A DNA stretch of 64,000 nucleotides from Monosporascus cannonballus. Taxonomy: Eukaryota > Ascomycota > Sordariomycetes > Xylariales. The notes beneath the pieces are model-generated. The model was not told where the DNA came from. It did not search any database and was given only the letters and a program-made list of their open reading frames with translations. The translations under genes and the position numbers were made by a program. Position 1 is the first letter of the stretch; the number at the start of each line of letters is the position of its first letter. Positions 13,944-27,000 of this stretch are shown one piece after another. The DNA lies in the NCBI GenBank assembly GCA_004154925.1, contig QJNS01000211.1:62200-126199 (forward strand). The letters run 5' to 3'.

Positions 13944-16900
13944 TTACAACACGATCGCCAACTCGCTCCTATCGATGCCCTCCTCGTTCAGATTGGGATA
14001 GTAGGGGACCATAGCATCGGCACTCAACACGTACGCATCATTGTACAGCCGCCAGTAAGGCTGCCGCACCTTCCGTGCGGGATGGAATAGACCGGCCCAG
14101 ACGTAGTTCATCACCAGGCCCGGACCGACAGCCACCCGGATCGCCTCGATAGCTTCCACGATACGGTCGATGACGTGCGGGCTAGTCTCGAAGAGGTTGG
14201 GGTATAGGAGGTTGAGAAGATGTACCATCGCGTCCTCGCAGCCCAAGCCCACTACCCCCAGGGCAATGTGCTTGACCACGGACGCCGCCGTCTGGCGGTG
14301 TACCTGATCACGGTCTATCAAGGCATCCTCCAGGAGAGGCGTTACAGCATATACGTAGTCCTTTGCCATTTCGCCAATATACTCGAATAAGAACGAAAGG
14401 GACTTGAGCACACCGTTCTGGACATTCAGCTCGGGCACCCGATACTCATTCATTAACGCCGGCAGGACTGTGAAAGGGGCACAGGTCTCAGCAACGATAC
14501 CGATAGCGACAGCCGTGCAGACACGAGACTGTCGCTCTTGTACTCGTAGGTTGTTGAGCAGGGTTGCTAAAACATCCTGGGGACCAATAGCCTTGGCGAT
14601 AAAGCCAAAGGTGTTGTTCGCTGCTCTTCGAATACCCTTCTTGTGCGCCTTCAGCATGTCTAGCAGTTCGAAACAGATTCGCATCCATTCGCGGGCATTC
14701 ACACTCTCGGGGCCGCGGTCCGCAATACGTCCAACAAGGTCGATTGTGTTCTCTTGGACTTTCTCATGACGGTTTCGCAAAATAGGGGTGAGCCTTGGTA
14801 ACAAGTCACGGATTGGCGGCTGCATCTGGCTGATACCCACCACCGTAACGATGGATCGCAAGGCACCAAGGATTGACCCAAGCACTTCGGGATACTCTTC
14901 ACCCAAGTATTCGTAGAGTACCACACCGAGCTTGCCCATCAGCGCATCCTCGCCACATTGTTTCATGACCATAGCGATGCGGGAGATCAAGTCCGCCGCT
15001 TGTTGACGCACAGTCGCTGATTTGTTGTTGAGACGCCAAAGGATAGTGCTGACGATCTGGGGTAAATAAGGCTTGCACCGAGTGCCCAAAGCGTTGACGA
15101 CGGTGCCAAAACCGTTGAGCATGATAATATCCTCTACACTTTGCTCCTGGAAGGAGTGGAGGATACCATCAATCAAGCGCTCCTCCAGCCTCTCGCTGAC
15201 GTCTGCGGCTCCCAAGCTTGCTACCACCTTCTCCACCGTCTCAACCGTCATCTTGCGGTATGCTTCGCTCTCATCCTTTAGGTTGACGACAATCCGTTCG
15301 AGGATCTCGCTAGCGCCAACCTTCTGTCCAAGGTCGACAGTAGTCTCGACAACTTGGCGGTAGTTTCGTTTGTCTAGAGCAAGTCGGCGCACCCAGAAAC
15401 TCTTGAAGAATTCGTCGAGGACGTGCTCCTTCAGGTAGCCAGCAGTTACACCTTCCGTCTGCGCGCACTGGCTAACAACCTTAAGAGTAACTTTCTTCAT
15501 CTCATCGTCGGGAGATGAAAACTCTCTGAGCAAGATCTCCATGATCTGGCTTGTGTAATAATTAGCATACTCCTCATCCATGAGAGGTATAATGTATCCA
15601 ACGGCCTTCAAATAAGCCGCTAGTCCCTTGCCACGCTGCTTGCGAGCGCCAGTCCAGAGGGGATTCAAGATGTCATCGAAGCTTTCGATACCGTAGGGGT
15701 TCGACGCCTCCGCGAGAGCAGCGATAGCCAAGCTAGTAACAGTCCGCACTTTCGTCTGTTCATCGTTTAGATTTGGACTAATGCAGTCCACAAGACCTTT
15801 CAGGTGAGGGAGCACGGCGCAACCCATAAGGATTGGTATCTGTTGCACGATTTTGACGCCGGTGTGCCTGGCCTGCCAGGATTTCTTGCTTCGGCAGACA
15901 GCACGGAGGAAGGGCAAGAGAGCCGGTATACCGAGAGCTGACGCCACGACAGCAAAGGCACGTGCCGTCGTGTTTCTGACGTATTCATCTGAATGATCGA
16001 TATCCGGCCTCATAGTACTGATCATCGTGGCAAGACCAGCGGCTTTACTGAGGTTGGAAATAATCTCGCGGCCTTCCACGCGCGCATAGTAATCTTGATC
16101 GATGAGGAGTGGTTCGATGACAACTAGAATCTTGTGGACGTAAGGGCGAACCATGTCGTCTAGCTTGTAAAGGACACGATCGATGACTTTGACGAGCAGA
16201 TGTCGTTCTTGATCTTCCAACGTCTTCTCCATCAGAAGAGGTAGGATCTGGTTGAACAGAGGGCCCGCCCCAAATTGTCTTGCATTGTCAGTAAGTTGTC
16301 GAAGCGCCGTTTTCCGCATTGGCGGCGTTCCATTCTTGACTTTGAGGAGGAGCCTCATGATTTTGCGCTCTTTCAATTCCTCAACGCTCAAGCTGTTCTC
16401 ATCGGACCCGTCCGTCAGCTTTCCGAAGTAAGCCATATCCTCCGGCTTGAAAAATTGCAGGTCTCCCACACCAGGGATCTCTTTAGGCATCTGGCTTGCC
16501 CCGACCCTGCCACTGTCCGGATCTTGCATCATGAACCCGCCATAATTGGGGGCCAGGGGTGTAGCGGCGGTCCTGTGGATAGGAGCATGGCCGGCAGAGT
16601 AGCCAGGTGGCGGTTCAAGGATCTTATAGCCTTGATCCGGACCAGGTAGCAAGGCGTCCAGTTCTTCGTCACTAAGAAGACCTGGTGGCGCCGGAATGTC
16701 CGTCCCGAATGAGGGCACGCCGCCAGCACCAAGTTGGGATGTATGCATGGGCGTCACCAAGCCGCTGGCCCCAATAGGAGTAGCAGACGGTGCTTGGTCC
16801 CATCTCGAGCGCTTCTTCGTGCCATCGGCACCCGTGGTGCCTGGTAGCGCAGGAGCCTGGTCCCATCTAGATTTCTTCGCTTTCGCTTCGGGCTGAGGAG

Positions 16901-17603
16901 TCTGCTCGTCCACGGCGGTAGTAGAGACATCCCACCTCTTCTTGCGCTTCCGCCCGGCGGTGGCTGTTTCGGCCGAATCGCCATCCGTCTTATCCTTGTC
17001 GCCGTCTTTGAGCGTCGCCTGATGTTCGCCATCTACTTCCTTGTCTTCACGTTTTGCCTTGATAGCTTGCCTGACACGTTCTTCTTCCTTCTCCAATTCT
17101 CTCCGCTCCATGACATCTCGATATGTTTGGCCTTCGCCAACAGCGCCTTCCTGATGATTATCCTTGAAGGCATCAACTCGAGTGGGGCTAAGAGCGCGGT
17201 CGAACTGACGCTTCTGATAGTCGGTCATGCGGTCGACAATCCTTGTGCTATTCTCGCCCCGTCCTGCAAATGGGTCATCTTCTTCGACCCCATTTCCCTG
17301 GGCGAACTCGTCTATCTGTGATCGCGTCGCGGTATACTGGCCGACTAGGCGACGTGAGCTGTCGGCATCTTCCATGTATTCATCTTCTCCATCCCCGGTG
17401 GGGATAGAGGTGAGGTAGCCTGCATATTTATCGGCCCCGTCACGATCATAAAGGTCGGTATCGAGCGACTCGGTCAGCTTGGCCTTGGTGTCGGATCGCT
17501 GGTTGGTGGGATCAAAAGCGCGAGACCCTTTCTTTTTGGCAGCGGCGGCTTCGTTGCGCTCGCGCTGGAGCTTCTGGATGGCCTCAAAGTCAGCGTCCGA
17601 CAT
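13944..17603 (-). CDS. SF3B1: Splicing factor 3B subunit 1 (SF3b155, HEAT repeats)
   Basis: Single open frame of 1219 aa from ATG 17603-17601, close to the usual family size (human about 1304, S. pombe about 1205). SF3B1 is the scaffold of the U2 snRNP SF3b complex and holds the branch-site adenosine in the nucleus. The first 300 residues are charged and disordered, with three Trp-centred U2AF-ligand-type motifs (RWD, Trp at 224, 247 and 268, each after basic residues). A conserved segment follows that in the human protein includes the p14-binding region ([11 protein letters not shown]). The rest is a long HEAT-repeat superhelix that matches the human protein almost throughout as I remember it. 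Lys618, in the DEQTKVRT context, corresponds to human Lys700, the residue recurrently mutated in myelodysplasia; it is unaltered here. No intron is needed anywhere in 3.66 kb, in contrast to its intron-dense partner SF3B6 at 33491-34135. The HEAT region has no visible frameshift or stop. Confidence 0.97.
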   Translation of the reverse strand: MSDADFEAIQKLQRERNEAAAAKKKGSRAFDPTNQRSDTKAKLTESLDTDLYDRDGADKYAGYLTSIPTGDGEDEYMEDADSSRRLVGQYTATRSQIDEFAQGNGVEEDDPFAGRGENSTRIVDRMTDYQKRQFDRALSPTRVDAFKDNHQEGAVGEGQTYRDVMERRELEKEEERVRQAIKAKREDKEVDGEHQATLKDGDKDKTDGDSAETATAGRKRKKRWDVSTTAVDEQTPQPEAKAKKSRWDQAPALPGTTGADGTKKRSRWDQAPSATPIGASGLVTPMHTSQLGAGGVPSFGTDIPAPPGLLSDEELDALLPGPDQGYKILEPPPGYSAGHAPIHRTAATPLAPNYGGFMMQDPDSGRVGASQMPKEIPGVGDLQFFKPEDMAYFGKLTDGSDENSLSVEELKERKIMRLLLKVKNGTPPMRKTALRQLTDNARQFGAGPLFNQILPLLMEKTLEDQERHLLVKVIDRVLYKLDDMVRPYVHKILVVIEPLLIDQDYYARVEGREIISNLSKAAGLATMISTMRPDIDHSDEYVRNTTARAFAVVASALGIPALLPFLRAVCRSKKSWQARHTGVKIVQQIPILMGCAVLPHLKGLVDCISPNLNDEQTKVRTVTSLAIAALAEASNPYGIESFDDILNPLWTGARKQRGKGLAAYLKAVGYIIPLMDEEYANYYTSQIMEILLREFSSPDDEMKKVTLKVVSQCAQTEGVTAGYLKEHVLDEFFKSFWVRRLALDKRNYRQVVETTVDLGQKVGASEILERIVVNLKDESEAYRKMTVETVEKVVASLGAADVSERLEERLIDGILHSFQEQSVEDIIMLNGFGTVVNALGTRCKPYLPQIVSTILWRLNNKSATVRQQAADLISRIAMVMKQCGEDALMGKLGVVLYEYLGEEYPEVLGSILGALRSIVTVVGISQMQPPIRDLLPRLTPILRNRHEKVQENTIDLVGRIADRGPESVNAREWMRICFELLDMLKAHKKGIRRAANNTFGFIAKAIGPQDVLATLLNNLRVQERQSRVCTAVAIGIVAETCAPFTVLPALMNEYRVPELNVQNGVLKSLSFLFEYIGEMAKDYVYAVTPLLEDALIDRDQVHRQTAASVVKHIALGVVGLGCEDAMVHLLNLLYPNLFETSPHVIDRIVEAIEAIRVAVGPGLVMNYVWAGLFHPARKVRQPYWRLYNDAYVLSADAMVPYYPNLNEEGIDRSELAIVL

Positions 17604-19854
17604 GATGAAATACTCAGTCGGCAGCGATCATGACCTTTCTTCTTGAGAACTATGGAGTTGCGGCGTTTAGACGCGTGCTGCGATTTCAAAGTCACGAAGA
17701 AAGATGATAGGTATTGATGAAGATAGCTCAAATGAAGGTTTGGAAGCTGATGAAAGATATTTGCTGGGAAGTCAATTCACCCAAGCCATGTGGGGCTCAG
17801 TCGCGGTGTTACTTTGCATTATATAGATGGTGGCTGACAAATATGTGGCTAGTGCAGTTCTACTGCGCCAATAAACGCTTTCAACTTTGCCTTAGCAATT
17901 ACTGGTACAGGCCTTTTACAGACTGCTTATGCATGTTGATTGTGACATAGCAAACCGGACTGAATCCAAGTTGACATCAGACCACGGAGCATGCGAGCAC
18001 AGTCGATGTGGGCAGTAATGATGGAATAGTTTGATTTGAGGCAGCGGCAGAACCTTCTCCTATCCATATAACCTATCTTACTGTATCAAGCTATATCTTT
18101 ACGATGCCGTCGTAGGACAGCTGGGTACTCGGCCCCCGAGTGCAGTCACGGCTTTGGCTTTTTCGAAGTTCGGACTTAGGTTCGTTACTCGTAGATTGCC
18201 TAGCAGAAGCCGCTGGTGGCAAACGTTAAGCCAAGAAAATTGGTCATAAGTAGTGAGCCTAAATATTCGGTGGACCTTTATAGCCAACAGACACGTAGTC
18301 CAAGGTGTTACCTATGGACCTATGTAGCCTTAAGTTGGTAGGCGACTAATAAACCGGGGTAGCGGCTCTTCAGCACCGAGCTGAGAGGTTGGAATTATAT
18401 GCTCGTCAATTATTGTGCAACACGACCAGCCCACGAGTCACTGGTGAGCCTCGATTCAAGAGAGCGTGGACTTCGCATGGGCTTTTAGTTGTATCCTGTA
18501 CGTTTCATTTCTCTGGCGAGAAACTTCACTAGAAATGTCATAGGAAAACGGCATACAACCATGGGTTCCGCTGTGGAGTGCCGCGAACCTAAAACTGGAC
18601 ATATCCATAGCGTTCGGTAAAGAAACTGGGAGGGCCAAACGGGGACCGTCTCATACACTTTGCAAAATGAAGCTATATCCCAGGCTTCAAGGGAACGTCA
18701 GCGTTTAGTAGCCGAAGCTTCAAGATCTAGCTACGTATGGCCTGTTTTATTCGGCACTGGTCCTTAACGGCGAGACGGATAGGACAAACTGCTGGCTGGC
18801 TATTGGAAGTGGTTGAGCCGCACGCGTGGCTCAGGTTATCTACAGTTACCTGGAGCGAAAAGCCAACGTTTCGATAAGTGAGCGACTGCTTCAAGAGAAA
18901 GACAAATCTGGACCACATTTATCGAATCAGATAATTCAGAAGATAAGGGAAACTGAAGCCCTGGGTAACTGCTAAGGAAACAATTTGAGAGATACCTAGA
19001 TAGGCTGAGTACGTGACGTGGTACTCCTTGAACTACCTACGCTTTGACTATGTATCGGCTAGCGACTCCTATAGAATCGTCACGCAATGCTAGAGCTCCA
19101 ACACCGCGGTAAGGAAGGCACTGAATGGCGGTGCCTCCCCATAAGTCATGGTTGTTGCGGTAGGTTATGGGCTAATAGGGAGCGTATGAGGATCCTGGCG
19201 GCGAAATTGCAACACACGCAAAATCGCAGCGTTATCACTAATACACAGCTTAACATGGTGACGCCTCGAAATTCTTGGATTTAATCCATATATTTTACGT
19301 ATTTGGCTATCTATGTATTAATTGATTTATATGAAAGTATATCCAGCTAGCGGTCCCTTGTAAATAGTACCAAAGTATTTGATAGAGAGCGATAGAAATT
19401 GAAGTTGTTATCTCCTCGGGTGCGAGAAGTGCACACAACAAGTGGGAGCGGCGTCAACGCTAACCATATATGGGAAAAGGTCCACTTTGGGCTCGATACA
19501 TGGGAGGAACGCGGTGAGAAACGGGTGCAACGGGTTGCGACAGTTATTACAATTGTCAGATATAAGGGACATCAGTTGCGTTGTTGTATTCAGCTAATTG
19601 CGTGCGCTCTCGCAACGCGTACAGCTTTTGTGTAGCCTAGCAACGGAGTATATGTGTTCCGATCAGAAGGTGACTTTTCCGTATTTGGTGTGCTATAGCA
19701 CACCTGGCTAGCTGACAACAATTAGCTTTCTGTCGTTGTTTTCCGCTAATAACCGCGTTTTTAATTGATTTTAGATATGTTTTAGAGCTAAAATAGAAAG
19801 AAAACGGACAGCTGCAAACTTTGCGATAAATCAACTTATTTTTACTGCTTAAAT
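17604..19854. other. Intergenic region between SF3B1 and the AT-rich block
   Basis: This is presumed to include the SF3B1 promoter and 5' leader. No gene is recognisable; frames are under 80 codons. A perfect 18-bp palindrome lies at 19687-19704. Base composition becomes AT-richer from about 19,740. Confidence 0.6.
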
Positions 19855-20040
19855 CTTGCCTCATCGTGATCAGGACCCCATTTTGGAGGTTGTGGCTGCG
19901 CCTGCGGCGCAGCAGCCGTAGCCACAGCTATAGCTTTTGATCAAGAAGTATCTGTCAGGGGTTCAATATATCAGCTAAACTCCTTTAAGAATAATACCTA
20001 CAAAAACAACAAAACCTCCAAAATAGGGCCTGATGGCAAG
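19855..20040 (+). mobile_element. 186-bp MITE-like element, copy 1 (least mutated)
   Basis: A short element with imperfect terminal inverted repeats. The left end is CTTGCC, an 8-nt interruption, then ATCAGGACCCCATTTTGGAG. The right end is the reverse complement of CTTGCC followed by ATCAGGCCCTATTTTGGAGG. The centre has a GC-rich hairpin (GTGGCT...AGCCAC enclosing GCTGCGC...GCGCAGC). There is no coding capacity. Copies 2 and 3 have exactly the same length, so the boundaries are well supported. This copy keeps the most C and G and is the best proxy for the ancestral sequence. It sits at the left edge of the AT-rich block and heads duplicated segment A. Target-site duplications could not be defined. 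Confidence 0.75.
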
Positions 20041-21395
20041 TTGTGATTTTTTCGTTCCGTTTGGTGCGTTCCCATATAAATTCGTAGAAATTATTAATAT
20101 TAACTTTGGCAATATATGTTAATTACGAAGTTCCCAATATTTTAACTTATATAATTTAACGCAGAATTAAAATCTTTATTTTTTAATATAATAATAATTT
20201 TAATTAATACAAAATAAAAATTATTACAGTAAAAAAATAACCCAAAATCTTAATTAATACATACCATAATTTTTTACCCTTTTTAGGCCAGTCCGACAAT
20301 AATATAATTCTATAAGCCAAAATAATAATATATAAGGTTTAAAATCGCCCGTAATAAACCTTAAAACATATTTTTTTCCTAATTAACCAAATATGGATAA
20401 TATATTCGAAAATTTAGGATAAATACCTTAAACCTTTAAGCATTTAACTTTTTAAAGTAAAACGTTTATTTTTATTTAATACCTTTACCGGTTTTTTACC
20501 GATACAAACGTAATTAACCTATATGCTAATATTATGTGTACGGTTAATAACTTTACGGAAACCTTATACCGTTAATTTATTTGCCTTATATTAAGCGTTA
20601 TATTTGGCGGGTAAGGCCGTATTTTACGGAAAAAATAGGTCGATACAGTATATAATCTGGTTTTCGAAAAGCTTAATATTTTTTTGTTATTAAGATAAAT
20701 TTCGGGAAATTTTTAATTATTTAAACCTTTTTTTAAGAACCGACTTAATTATTATCCAGGTTATACCATTAATTAAGTTGGCAGAAAAATAACGAATTTC
20801 TATATTAGTTATTTTATATTTTGCTTTTATTTTAATATCCGTAAATACGAAAAAACTTAACTTAAAGATATTTGACCGCATAGTTACCGAACGGTATAAC
20901 TATATTTTTTTTATTTTAAATAAATATCGAATAATTAGTTCCAAATTACTATATTAAATTTTGTTTTCGATCGATAATATGGTTTAGTTATTATTAAGGA
21001 AATATATTTATTATCGGAATAAAAAAACTTCCGGCCTAAATATGCTAATATTTATAACTTACGTTTTATTTTTTTTGCCTATATATATTAATTTATGTAT
21101 ATAATTACTGTTAGTAATATTATAAAAAAATTGCAAAATATAACGGTTTTTATCAAATCGGCGGCTTAACTGGATATAGCTATAAGGCGGAGGTCCGGCA
21201 TTTTAATATTAATTATTTTAAAATTGATATTGTTATTTTTCTTATATTTAAAAATTAACGTTCGAATTAAAAATATTTAGATTTTCTAACAATTAATATA
21301 TTTGGGCTATTAAGTAATATCCTTTTAATTTAATTTAATAATTTACGTTTTATTATTAAAATTATTATTTATAGTAATAATAAAGCGAAAATTAT
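19855..21395 (+). repeat. 1.54-kb direct repeat, segment A
   Basis: Starts with 186-bp copy 1 and then runs collinear with segment B (22472-24015). Shared blocks are recognisable, for example the GTAATTAACCTATAT stretch near 20510 and 23125, and the TATTAAGCGTTATATTT stretch near 20590 and 23205. Most differences between the copies are C/T or G/A. Similarity fades at the 14-bp hairpin at 21386-21417. No reading frame survives, so the parent transposon class cannot be named. Confidence 0.65.
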
Positions 21396-21417
21396 GGATG
21401 GATATCCATAATTTTCG
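21386..21417. repeat. Perfect 14-bp inverted repeat (hairpin)
   Basis: Arms CGAAAATTATGGAT and ATCCATAATTTTCG are perfect reverse complements around a 4-nt GGAT loop. It lies where homology between segments A and B ends; segment B has a different sequence at this point. Confidence 0.85.
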
Positions 21418-21585
21418 TAATTAATAAACTTAAAACTATTTATTTTAAACTTTATTATATTTTTAACAATTAATTTTTTCGCTATATTTAATTGCGCAGT
21501 TATGTAAAAAAGAAATTGTATTGGTAAATACCGTGTTAACAAATAATAAATCGCAAAACGATTTTATCAGCTATTATTGAAAGAT

Positions 21586-21771
21586 CTTGTCTTATCGCGA
21601 TTAAGACCCCATTTTGGAGGTTGTAACTGCGTTTATAATGCAGTAGCCGTAGCCACAGCTATAGCTTCTAATTAAGAAGTAACTGTTAAGAGTTTAATAT
21701 ATTAACTAAACTCTTTTAAAAATCTTATTTACAATAATAACACAACTTTTAAAATAAGGCCTAATATCAAA
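21586..21771 (+). mobile_element. 186-bp MITE-like element, copy 2 (heavily RIP-mutated)
   Basis: Same length and order as copy 1. Nearly all differences are C-to-T or G-to-A; for example the GCGCCTGCGGCGC hairpin of copy 1 reads GCGTTTATAATGC here. The right terminal repeat is badly eroded. The flanking sequence is unrelated to that of copies 1 and 3, so this looks like a separate insertion rather than part of the A/B duplication. Confidence 0.75.
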
Positions 21772-22471
21772 TTATAATTTTTTAAGCCCGTTTTACATAT
21801 TTCTATTTAAGTTTTTAAAAATTATTAAAATAAAATTTATAATCTTTAATTACAACTATAATATAAACGGCATTATTATTAGTAATTAAACGCGATATAA
21901 TTTTATTTAAAATTACTATTAACTAAAATTATATAATAAAATGTTGTTTTTAAAAGTTTTATTTTAAATTAATAATACGAAATATTACTTTTTAAAAAAT
22001 TAATCTTAAATACATTTAATATAAAAATATTTTTTATTTTTGTAAAGTTTTTGTAATTTTTCTAAAAATATTTCGCGAACAAAGTTATTAATAAAAAGCT
22101 TTTTTTAAAAAAAACACTTTATATAATACTATTATATAAAATTCTTTATAAAATTCTTAAAAAGCTTTAACAAAATGTCTTAATTACTACCAAGCTTGAT
22201 TAAAAATTATATATCTAAAATAATGCCGAATTAACTTAGATATAATAAAAATCTTATTATAAATTAAGTTTTATTATTTAAAATACGTGTTCGTTATAAT
22301 ATTTACAATATATCGATTTATATTATTAATTTATATTAATAAAAATATTACATAATAAGTATAAATAGATATGTATTATTCTAAGTTGATTTAAATAGTT
22401 ATAAAGATTTTATTTTTCGAAAAGCACGGGCTAAAAAAGCAGCTACCGCTCATTGTATATGCTTTTCGCAC

Positions 22472-22657
22472 CTTGCCTTATCGTAATTAGGACCCCATTT
22501 TAGAGGTTATGGCTGCGCCAGCGGCGCAGCAGCCGTAGCCACAGCTATAGCTTTTGATTAAGAAGTATTTGTTAAGGGTTTAATGTATTAACTAAACTCT
22601 TTTAAGAATTATTTTTACAAAAATAACAAAACCTCTAAAATAGAGCCTGATAGCAAG
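22472..22657 (+). mobile_element. 186-bp MITE-like element, copy 3 (mildly mutated)
   Basis: Third copy, in the same orientation. The GC-rich internal hairpin is intact. The TIRs show a few transitions (ATTAGG for ATCAGG on the left, CTCTAAAATAGAG on the right). It heads direct repeat segment B. Its mutation load lies between those of copies 1 and 2. Confidence 0.75.
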
Positions 22658-24015
22658 TTGTGATTTTTTGACCTTAATTAGCACCATTTTATATAAATTC
22701 GTAAAAATTATTAATAGTACTTTTCGTAATATATATTAGTTACGAAGTTTCTAGCGTTATAATTTATATAATTTGGCGCAAAATAAAAATATTTATTTTT
22801 TAATATATTTTTGGTCCTAATTAGAACAAGAAATTAATTATTAAAGGGAAAAAATAACCCAAAATTACGTTTAGTATTTGCTATAACCCTTTATTTTTCC
22901 TGGGCCAATATAATAACAATATAACTTTACGATTCGAAATAATAATATATAAGGCTTAAAGCCGCCTATAATAAGCCCTGAAATATATTTTTTTCTAATT
23001 AGCCAATTATGCATAATATATTTAAAAGTTTAAAGTAAATACTTTAGTTTTTTAAATATTTAACCTTTTAAAACGAAATATTTATTTTTATTTGATATTT
23101 TTTACCGGTTTTTTGCTGATATAAACGTAATTAACCTATATATTAATATTATGTATACGGCCGATAACCTTATAAAAACTTTGCGCCGTCGGTTTGTTCG
23201 TTTTATATTAAGCGTTATATTTAGCGAATAAGGCCGTATTTTACGAAAAAAACAAATTAATACGGTATAGGATCTGGTTTTCGGAAATTTTAATATTTTT
23301 TTCGCTAATAAAGTAAGTTTTAGAAAATCCTTAATTATTTAAGTTTTTTTTATTAATAATTAATTTAATTATTATCTAAGTTATATTATTAATTAAGTTA
23401 ATAAAAATACCGAATTTTTATATTAGCAATTTTATATTTTGCTTTTGTTCTAATATTTGCGGATACGAAAAAACTTAATTTACAAATATTCGATTATATA
23501 GCTGCCGGATAATATAACTATATTATTTTTAGTTTTAAATAAATATTAAATAATAAATTCCAAATTATTATATTGAATTTTATTTTCGAACGACAATATA
23601 ATTTAGTTATTATTAACAAAATATATTTATTATTAAAATAATAAGATTTTCGGTTTAAATATATTAATATTTGTAACTTGCGTTTTATTTTTTTATTTAT
23701 ATATATTAATTTGCATATATAATAATTATAAATAATACTATAAAAAAAGATTGCGAAATATGGCGGTTTTTATCAAATTAACAGCTTAATTTAATATAGA
23801 TATAAGGCGAAGGTCCGGCGTTTTAATATTAATCGTTTCGAAATCGATATTATTATTTTCCTTATATTTAAAGGTTAATGTTGATATTAAAAGTATTTAA
23901 ATTTCCTAATAACTAATATATTCGAGTTATTAAATATTATCTTTTTAATTTAGCTTAATAACTTATATTTTATTATTAAAATTATTATTTATATTAATAA
24001 TAAGGCGAAAACCAT
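22472..24015 (+). repeat. 1.54-kb direct repeat, segment B
   Basis: Collinear with segment A (19855-21395), including the leading 186-bp element. Beyond 24,015 the sequence continues as further AT-rich DNA without a match to A. B may therefore belong to a longer element of which A is a truncated copy. Confidence 0.65.
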
Positions 24016-27000
24016 AGATATCTGTAATTACCTAATTAAGGCTATAATAAACCGGAGGTATTCGTCGAAAGTTATAAAAAAAATTACTAAATTTTATAAT
24101 TCCGAAATACCTTATAAAAATTACATTCGAATATATAATAACTTAAAGCCATTAAATGGTTTTATTCATATCGTTATAATTATTATTATTTTTAAATTAA
24201 GTATAAATATTTTAAATATTAATCAAATAATATAATAAAATATATCGCAAAGTTTTTCGATTAAGAGTTTATAATAATAATTTGGTCGAATAATTCGTAA
24301 TTATAAACGATTAAATATAACTAGTTATAAATAAACTATATTATTTATACCTTATTTAGTATTCGATAAATATAAAACCGAACCGTTTATTTTTAAAAAA
24401 AAGATAAAATAACGAAAAAAATTTAAACCTGGTAAGTTAAAAACCGTATTATTTATGAAAATATAAAGGTTATAATAAAAAATAACGTAACGAATTCGGA
24501 TAATAAAAAGAATAATACATAATTTATTACAAATAATCTCGATTAGGTTAAAATAATTATCGAATTTTAATTTTAGTTTTCGGCCGATTAAGATATTATC
24601 TTTAAACCTTCGAAATAAAGTAATTTTGACTTGCGGTACCGGATAAAAATAAGGCCCTAATAATATGCGTTATTTAACGGCAAATATATGCGTAAAGTAA
24701 TTTTGGTATATTTAAAAGAAAACGAAATTATTATATTAAAAAAGAACTATAATAACCTAATTTCGGCTAAATTGTGTTATAATATATGTACGCCTAATTT
24801 CTTTTATATATCCGAACCCTTAAATTTGAAAATATCCGCGTAAAAATAATTAAAAGCCGGTTCGGTAAAAGCGATTACTTGAGAAATAATAAAGTTCTAA
24901 TATAAACGACGGGCGAACGAATTATTTTTTGCGCGGTCGTTTCCGTTTAGCGGTAAAGCAGCAAAATAGATATTTATTTTTATTAAGATTAAATAAGTTT
25001 ATTTAATAAGTTTTCAAATAAGTTAAACGAAATTAAAAATCTATATTTAATTTAAAATATAATCGAATTAGTTAAGGGGGTTTTCGGGCTTAATAAATAA
25101 CAATATTAGGATATTTTGAAAAACCGCTTATTTTCTACGTTATATGTAATATACGAAAAAATTATACTTTCGATTTTATAAAAAATTATAAAGCCGTTAT
25201 AAATTACGTCCGGTTTTAATTATAACATATTATATACAGTCGTTTAGTTTAAACCGGCGGCCGACGATTTAACGGTAATTCTAATAATTTAAATATTAAA
25301 CCGGTATATAATTTATATATTTTTACGATTTAAAGTTGTAATTTTGGTTATAGCGATACTTATACCTATATACATAATTCGTAACGTATTAGGTAATCCT
25401 AATTAAAAGCTTATTTCGTTCTTTTTATTTATAACGTCGATATAAAATCTAGTATTTTTTAATATTTTTGATTTCCTAGCCTTATTTTGATTACTGTATT
25501 TATATTTATATAATTCGTTTATTTTTATATTATTATTAAAATTGCCGGCGTTATTAGAACGTAATAATCTGTAATCTGATATTATAAATAACATATTAAA
25601 AAAAAGCCAAAAAAATAATTTTTATCGAAGTTAAGAAATTGCGCGTTAAAAATAAACGGTATTTATCGGATAATAATAATAATTACAAGTTAAAAGATAA
25701 TTACGATATTAAGTTAAAAAACAGGAAACGAAATTCTGCCGGTTTTAATTAAGGCCGATAGCAAAAAACGCGTTCGGTTTCGGCGCGGTGTTATAGTTAT
25801 CGAATACGATAATTATAAATATTTACATAATATTAATTAAAATTATTAATATATTAATTATTAATTAAATTTATTATTTTATAAATTTTTAATTTGCTAA
25901 ATTTTATACGGGATATTAATTTATTTTAATTCGGACCAATTATATGCCGTAATATATATATAATGCATTTTTAATTAAGAAAATTAACGTAATTTTGTAT
26001 TACGTAATTCGAATTATAATCCATTGCGGTTATTAATAAATTATCCTTTTAACTTATAGCTTTTAATTTATAATACCGAATTAAAATTTTTTGAATTTTA
26101 TTTTTCGGTTTTTTATCGAATTCGTTATAATAGCTCCTAAAATGGTTTTATCTTTTTTAACTTTTAAGGTATTTTAATTTAGGTTGAATAATTAAAGTGG
26201 GAAATCGATTATGCAAGTAAATAAATAATATAAATAATTTTTCGTTAATATTAAAAAAGTTATTTTTTCGTTATTAGTATAATTATTTCGGTATCTGTTT
26301 TTTTAAATATTAGTCCGAAACGTTTAAAATCCTGGGTTTGTAATAAATCTTTATTAATTACGTTTTGTAACTTTATTTTTTTTTGAAATTAAAATTAATA
26401 TTTATTGGCGTACGATTTTGATTAGTATTTTTCAAAGTTGCTCGTATATTTTGTCGTTATTTTGTTAAAGATTTTAGTCGTTATTTTTTTGGAACTAGGG
26501 TTTTTTGATTTCTTTAGTAAAGGTCGACGGCCGGATTTAGCTTTTTTTTTTGCCGTATTTTTCCTTTATCGGCGTAACTAGGTCCCCGGCTGGTTTTAGA
26601 AATTCTTTTGCATCAAAATCCTATATAGATATAATAATAATCGGATATTCCGAATAACTGCCGAAATCCTTAATAGTAATACCGAATATATTATAGTATT
26701 TAAAAATCCAATTTTTGTATAAGGTTATTTATTCGGCAATTAAATACGTATAATTACGGATTTTTTTATTTAATATTATGAAAATAACGTTTATATAATA
26801 TATATTATAAGATATATTGCGGTTTTGTAAATTTTTAATCGGAATTATAAGATTATTATATTTTTGATATTATTTATATTATGTAAATTGTTATAAATTA
26901 TAACTATTCGAAAACGGTTAACGGCCCGAATTATACGGTTTTTTAAAAAATATATGTCGGTTAAATTTGTAATATAGAAAACGTTTATTTTGCGATTTTA

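Noticed and set aside
14404..17418. Several 60-124-codon frames antisense or out of frame to SF3B1
   Set aside because: Shadows of the SF3B1 coding sequence; they disappear as separate genes once the 1219-aa protein is recognised.
19779..19790. GTTTTAGAGCTA, identical to the start of the Streptococcus pyogenes CRISPR repeat
   Set aside because: A single 12-nt match in AT-rich fungal DNA, with no repeat array, spacers or cas genes; chance similarity.
25403..25594. 63-codon minus-strand frame inside the AT-rich block
   Set aside because: Lys/Asn/Ile-rich translation reflects base composition only; no domain.
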